64,000 bases of DNA, taken from assembly GCA_900314845.1 (NCBI GenBank), contig OMWV01000037.1, positions 186,001 to 250,000 of the forward strand. Direction: 5' to 3'. Position numbers and translations under genes: made by a program. The stretch comes from an uncultured Eubacteriales bacterium (GTDB taxonomy: Bacteria > Bacillota > Clostridia > Lachnospirales > Lachnospiraceae). Shown piece by piece: positions 61,145-64,000 of the stretch (its first letter is position 1; every line of letters begins with the position of its first letter). The notes under the pieces were generated by a model. That model was not told the origin of the DNA. It did no database searches and saw only the letters and a list, made by a program, of their open reading frames with translations.

Positions 61145-64000
61145 TCAGGCCTGCTCAGCGGCGGCTGCCTTTTCTTTTTCCATGTTCTTTGCTGCCGCTG
61201 CAAGCATCAGCTTTATCCTGTTGACCTGGTTGACCTCGCTTGCGCTGGGGTCATAGTCAATGGCCACGATATTGGAGCCGGGACTGCGCCGTCTGATTTC
61301 CTTTATAACGCCCTTGCCTACCACGTGGTTGGGCAGACAGCCAAAAGGCTGTGTGCAGACAATATTGGGAACGCCCTCATTGATCAGTTCCATCATCTCA
61401 CCGGTCAAAAACCATCCCTCTCCGGTCTGGTTGCCGATCGAAACGATGGGACTCGCATACTCTGCCAGCTGCTGTATATGGGAAGGCGGGTTAAAACGCC
61501 TGCTCCTTTCCAGCTCCCTGCGGGCCGTCTTCCTGATGCCCTCCAGGAAGGCAACAACCGTATTCCCCATGATCTGGGATGACTTTGATTTTCCCAGCTT
61601 ATCATGCTTAAAATTCGTATTATAAAAACTGTAAAGGAAGAAATCAAGCAGATCCGGCACAACCGCCTCTGCTCCCTCGGCTTCGAGCAGGTCTACCAGA
61701 TGATTGTTGGCGGATGGCGAGAACTTCACCATGATCTCACCGACAATGCCGACTTTAGGCTTTACGATACTCTTATCAATGGGAAGAGCATCGAAATCCC
61801 TGATGATGCCGCGGATGTTCTGATTGAATGTCCTCCTGTTCTTTCCATTCATACTGTCTACGCAGATATTCACCCACTTCTGATGCAGGGCGTTGGCTGA
61901 GCCGGGCACCTTCTCATAGGGTCTGGTAGAATAAAGGACACGCATAAAGACATCTCCATAGACCAGAGCCTGCATAGCGACCTTGAGCATCTTCAGGTTA
62001 TACTTAAATCCGGGATTCTTCTCAAAATTCTGGGCACTGATCGCGACAACAGGGATCTGTCCCATGCCGGCATTTTTCAGAGCTCTCCTGATAAATCCTA
62101 CGTAATTTGTTGCCCTGCAGCCGCCTCCTGTCTGTGTCATGGCGATACCGACCTTGTTCAGGTCATATTTACCGGAAAGCAGAGCCTTCATGACCTGACC
62201 TACGACACAGATGGAAGGGTAGCAGGCGTCATTATTTACGTACTTGAGTCCGATATTCTTGGCCTCCTGGTCACAGTCGGGCAGAAGAGCCAGCTTGAGG
62301 CCGGCATTGTTGAGAGCCGGGATCAGAAGTTCAAAATGGATGGGGGACATATTAGGCACAAGGACCGTATAGCCCTCCTTCTTATCCTCCATTGAGAATA
62401 CGACTCTCTTGTTGGCGCTCGATGTTATATTGCCGTGAATATTGTGCTCCTCGCGCAGGCGGATCGCGGCAATCAGGGAGCGGATCCTAATCCGGATGGA
62501 GCCGAGATTAGAAACCTCATCTATCTTCAGGCAGGTATAAAGCCTGTCAGAACCATTGAGTATATCACGCACCTGATCCGTCGTAACAGCGTCCAGGCCG
62601 CAGCCGAAGGAATTCAGCTGGACAAGTTCAAGAAAGTCCGTTTTCTTGACAAACTCGGCCGCGCAGTAGAGGCGGGAATGATACATCCACTGGTCCATGA
62701 CGATCAAAGGCCTGTCCGGATTCGCCAGATGAGATACGGAATCCTCCGTCAGAACAGCAAAACCATAGGATGTGATCAGCTCCGGGATGCCATGGTTTAT
62801 CTCCTTGTCCAGATGATAAGGCCTGCCGGCGAGAACAATGCCCTTCTTGTGATTCTCTTTCAGATAGCGGATCGTTTCCTCGCCTTTGCGGTGCATATCC
62901 TCGTGTACCCTGGCCATCTCATCCCAGGCGTCGGAAACTGCCTTCCGGATCTCTCTGGGATCTATGCCAAACCTATCGCTGAATTCCTCTATGAGGCGCT
63001 TCTCGAGAACTTTTTCACTCTCAAATGTCATAAACGGATTCATAAAATTGATAGAGGGATCTCTGAGCTCCTCGACATTGTTCTTTATATTCTCTGCGTA
63101 GGAAGTAACAATAGGGCAGTTGTAATTGTTTGTCGCTCCCTTTGTCTCCCTGCGCTCATAGGGAATGCAGGGATAGAATATGAACTTTATGCCCTGGTTT
63201 ATCAGCCAGGTAATATGACCATGCACAAGCTTGGCCGGATAGCAGGCGGATTCACTGGGTATGGATTCTATGCCCAGGCTGTAGATATCATGAGATGACT
63301 CCGGTGACAGCTGAACAGAAAATCCAAGCTCTGTGAAAAATGTATGCCAGAAGGGATAATTCTCATACATGTTCAGGGCTCTGGGTATGCCGACGACCCC
63401 TCGGGGGGCATCTGCGGGATCCAGGGACTTGTAGCCGAACACTCTCTTGTACTTGTAGGCAAAAAGATTGGGAACGTTCTTATCCGATCTTTCCCTGCCG
63501 ACGCCCTTCTCACAGCGGTTGCCTGAGATAAATCGCCTTCCGCCCTCAAATCTGTTGACTGTGAGCCTGCAGTTGTTCGTACAGCCGCCGCATCTGGCCA
63601 TGCTGGTCTTGTACTGAAGATTTATGATATCATCCAGCGGCAGCATGGCAGTAGCCTGGCCCTTGTATCTGTCACGCGCGATAAGGGCGGCCCCGAAAGC
63701 ACCCATGATACCGGCAATATTGGGACGGATAGCCCTGCATCCGGATATGAGCTCAAAACTTCTCAGCACGGCGTCATTATAGAATGTCCCGCCCTGGACA
63801 ACGACCTTTTCCCCCAGCTCTTTGGGATCTGTAAGCTTAATAACCTTGTAGAGAGCATTCTTTATAACAGAGTAAGCCAGCCCCGCAGAAATATCGCCGA
63901 CATCGGCGCCTTCCTTCTGAGCCTGTTTTACATTGGAATTCATGAAAACCGTACAGCGGGAGCCAAGGTCAACCGGATGTTTGGCGCTCAGAGCCACCTG
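61145..64000 (-). CDS. 2-hydroxyacyl-CoA dehydratase activase-type giant protein (N-terminus outside window)
   Basis: A minus-strand frame open to the right edge, with at least 951 residues here; family members reach about 1,400. The window part begins inside a BadF/BcrA-type ASKHA ATPase domain ([36 protein letters not shown]). A Cys-rich [17 protein letters not shown], a DUF2229-like part ([49 protein letters not shown]) and an HgdB-like C-terminal part ([46 protein letters not shown]) follow. Conserved cysteines in those loops suggest Fe-S clusters. Related proteins are annotated as acyl-CoA dehydratase activases, but the role of these large fusions is not established. The C-terminus is Ala/Glu-rich. 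Confidence 0.87.
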   Translation of the reverse strand, partial: QVALSAKHPVDLGSRCTVFMNSNVKQAQKEGADVGDISAGLAYSVIKNALYKVIKLTDPKELGEKVVVQGGTFYNDAVLRSFELISGCRAIRPNIAGIMGAFGAALIARDRYKGQATAMLPLDDIINLQYKTSMARCGGCTNNCRLTVNRFEGGRRFISGNRCEKGVGRERSDKNVPNLFAYKYKRVFGYKSLDPADAPRGVVGIPRALNMYENYPFWHTFFTELGFSVQLSPESSHDIYSLGIESIPSESACYPAKLVHGHITWLINQGIKFIFYPCIPYERRETKGATNNYNCPIVTSYAENIKNNVEELRDPSINFMNPFMTFESEKVLEKRLIEEFSDRFGIDPREIRKAVSDAWDEMARVHEDMHRKGEETIRYLKENHKKGIVLAGRPYHLDKEINHGIPELITSYGFAVLTEDSVSHLANPDRPLIVMDQWMYHSRLYCAAEFVKKTDFLELVQLNSFGCGLDAVTTDQVRDILNGSDRLYTCLKIDEVSNLGSIRIRIRSLIAAIRLREEHNIHGNITSSANKRVVFSMEDKKEGYTVLVPNMSPIHFELLIPALNNAGLKLALLPDCDQEAKNIGLKYVNNDACYPSICVVGQVMKALLSGKYDLNKVGIAMTQTGGGCRATNYVGFIRRALKNAGMGQIPVVAISAQNFEKNPGFKYNLKMLKVAMQALVYGDVFMRVLYSTRPYEKVPGSANALHQKWVNICVDSMNGKNRRTFNQNIRGIIRDFDALPIDKSIVKPKVGIVGEIMVKFSPSANNHLVDLLEAEGAEAVVPDLLDFFLYSFYNTNFKHDKLGKSKSSQIMGNTVVAFLEGIRKTARRELERSRRFNPPSHIQQLAEYASPIVSIGNQTGEGWFLTGEMMELINEGVPNIVCTQPFGCLPNHVVGKGVIKEIRRRSPGSNIVAIDYDPSASEVNQVNRIKLMLAAAAKNMEKEKAAAAEQA

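Noticed and set aside
1-64000. Mobile elements, CRISPR arrays, tRNA or rRNA genes
   Set aside because: I looked for transposase or integrase motifs, regular repeat-spacer patterns and cloverleaf/rRNA signatures and saw none.

Overview
The window looks like a chromosomal core region of an anaerobic, low-to-mid GC Firmicute, most likely a member of the Clostridia close to the Lachnospiraceae. The evidence is the PolC-type replicase, the polC / rimP-nusA-rnpM-L7Ae-infB-rbfA-nrnA-truB-ribF order, the dgt-dnaG-sigma-trmK-nif3 order, RNase Y, a six-gene Rnf complex, and a glycolate/lactate-type dehydrogenase beside an acyl-CoA dehydrogenase and EtfBA. I saw no phage, transposon, CRISPR array, rRNA or tRNA. 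Promoters that can be read are ordinary vegetative ones (TTGACA-like box, 16-18 bp, TATAAT-like box).

Layout. 1-4.0 kb: 3' end of polC and an LTA-synthase-type membrane sulfatase. 4.0-13.0 kb: the translation/RNA operon, in which rbfA and nrnA are one fused gene, running through truB, ribF and maf. 13.0-18.1 kb: an unrecognised 516-residue protein, a second LTA-synthase-like protein with an unusual C-terminal module, and arginine deiminase. 18.2-22.2 kb: an FMN riboswitch with its terminator and the ribD-ribE-ribBA-ribH operon. 22.3-28.6 kb: the flavin transferase apbE and rnfCDGEAB. 28.6-33.5 kb: a glcD/lctD-type dehydrogenase, acyl-CoA dehydrogenase, etfB and etfA. 33.6-36.1 kb: a membrane zinc-ribbon protein, acyl carrier protein, an rRNA methyltransferase and a rhomboid protease. 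36.2-40.3 kb: folC, folP and a single gene that joins FolB, FolK and a complete chorismate mutase/prephenate dehydratase (PheA). 40.4-42.8 kb: an XpaC-like/TelA pair. 42.9-50.0 kb: dgt, dnaG, a strongly diverged RpoD-like sigma factor, trmK, nif3-like and a TGS-uridine kinase. 50.0-55.1 kb: rnpB RNA, a CPBP protease, SOS-controlled recA with recX, and RNase Y. 55.2-64 kb: xpt (minus strand), a two-component system, a small minus-strand protein, hisH-hisF, ung, and the 3' two thirds of a giant minus-strand 2-hydroxyacyl-CoA dehydratase/activase-type protein.

How the genes work together. The middle of the window (18-33.5 kb) reads as a flavin supply-and-use block: riboflavin synthesis under FMN control, ApbE to attach FMN to Rnf subunits, then the Rnf ion pump and the FAD enzymes (dehydrogenase, acyl-CoA dehydrogenase, Etf) whose electrons it may handle. 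RibF, which makes FMN and FAD, lies upstream in the translation operon. The most unusual items are the FolB-FolK-PheA fusion, the diverged sigma factor in the normal rpoD position, and the RbfA-NrnA fusion. All family calls are from reading the sequence; no database search was run.
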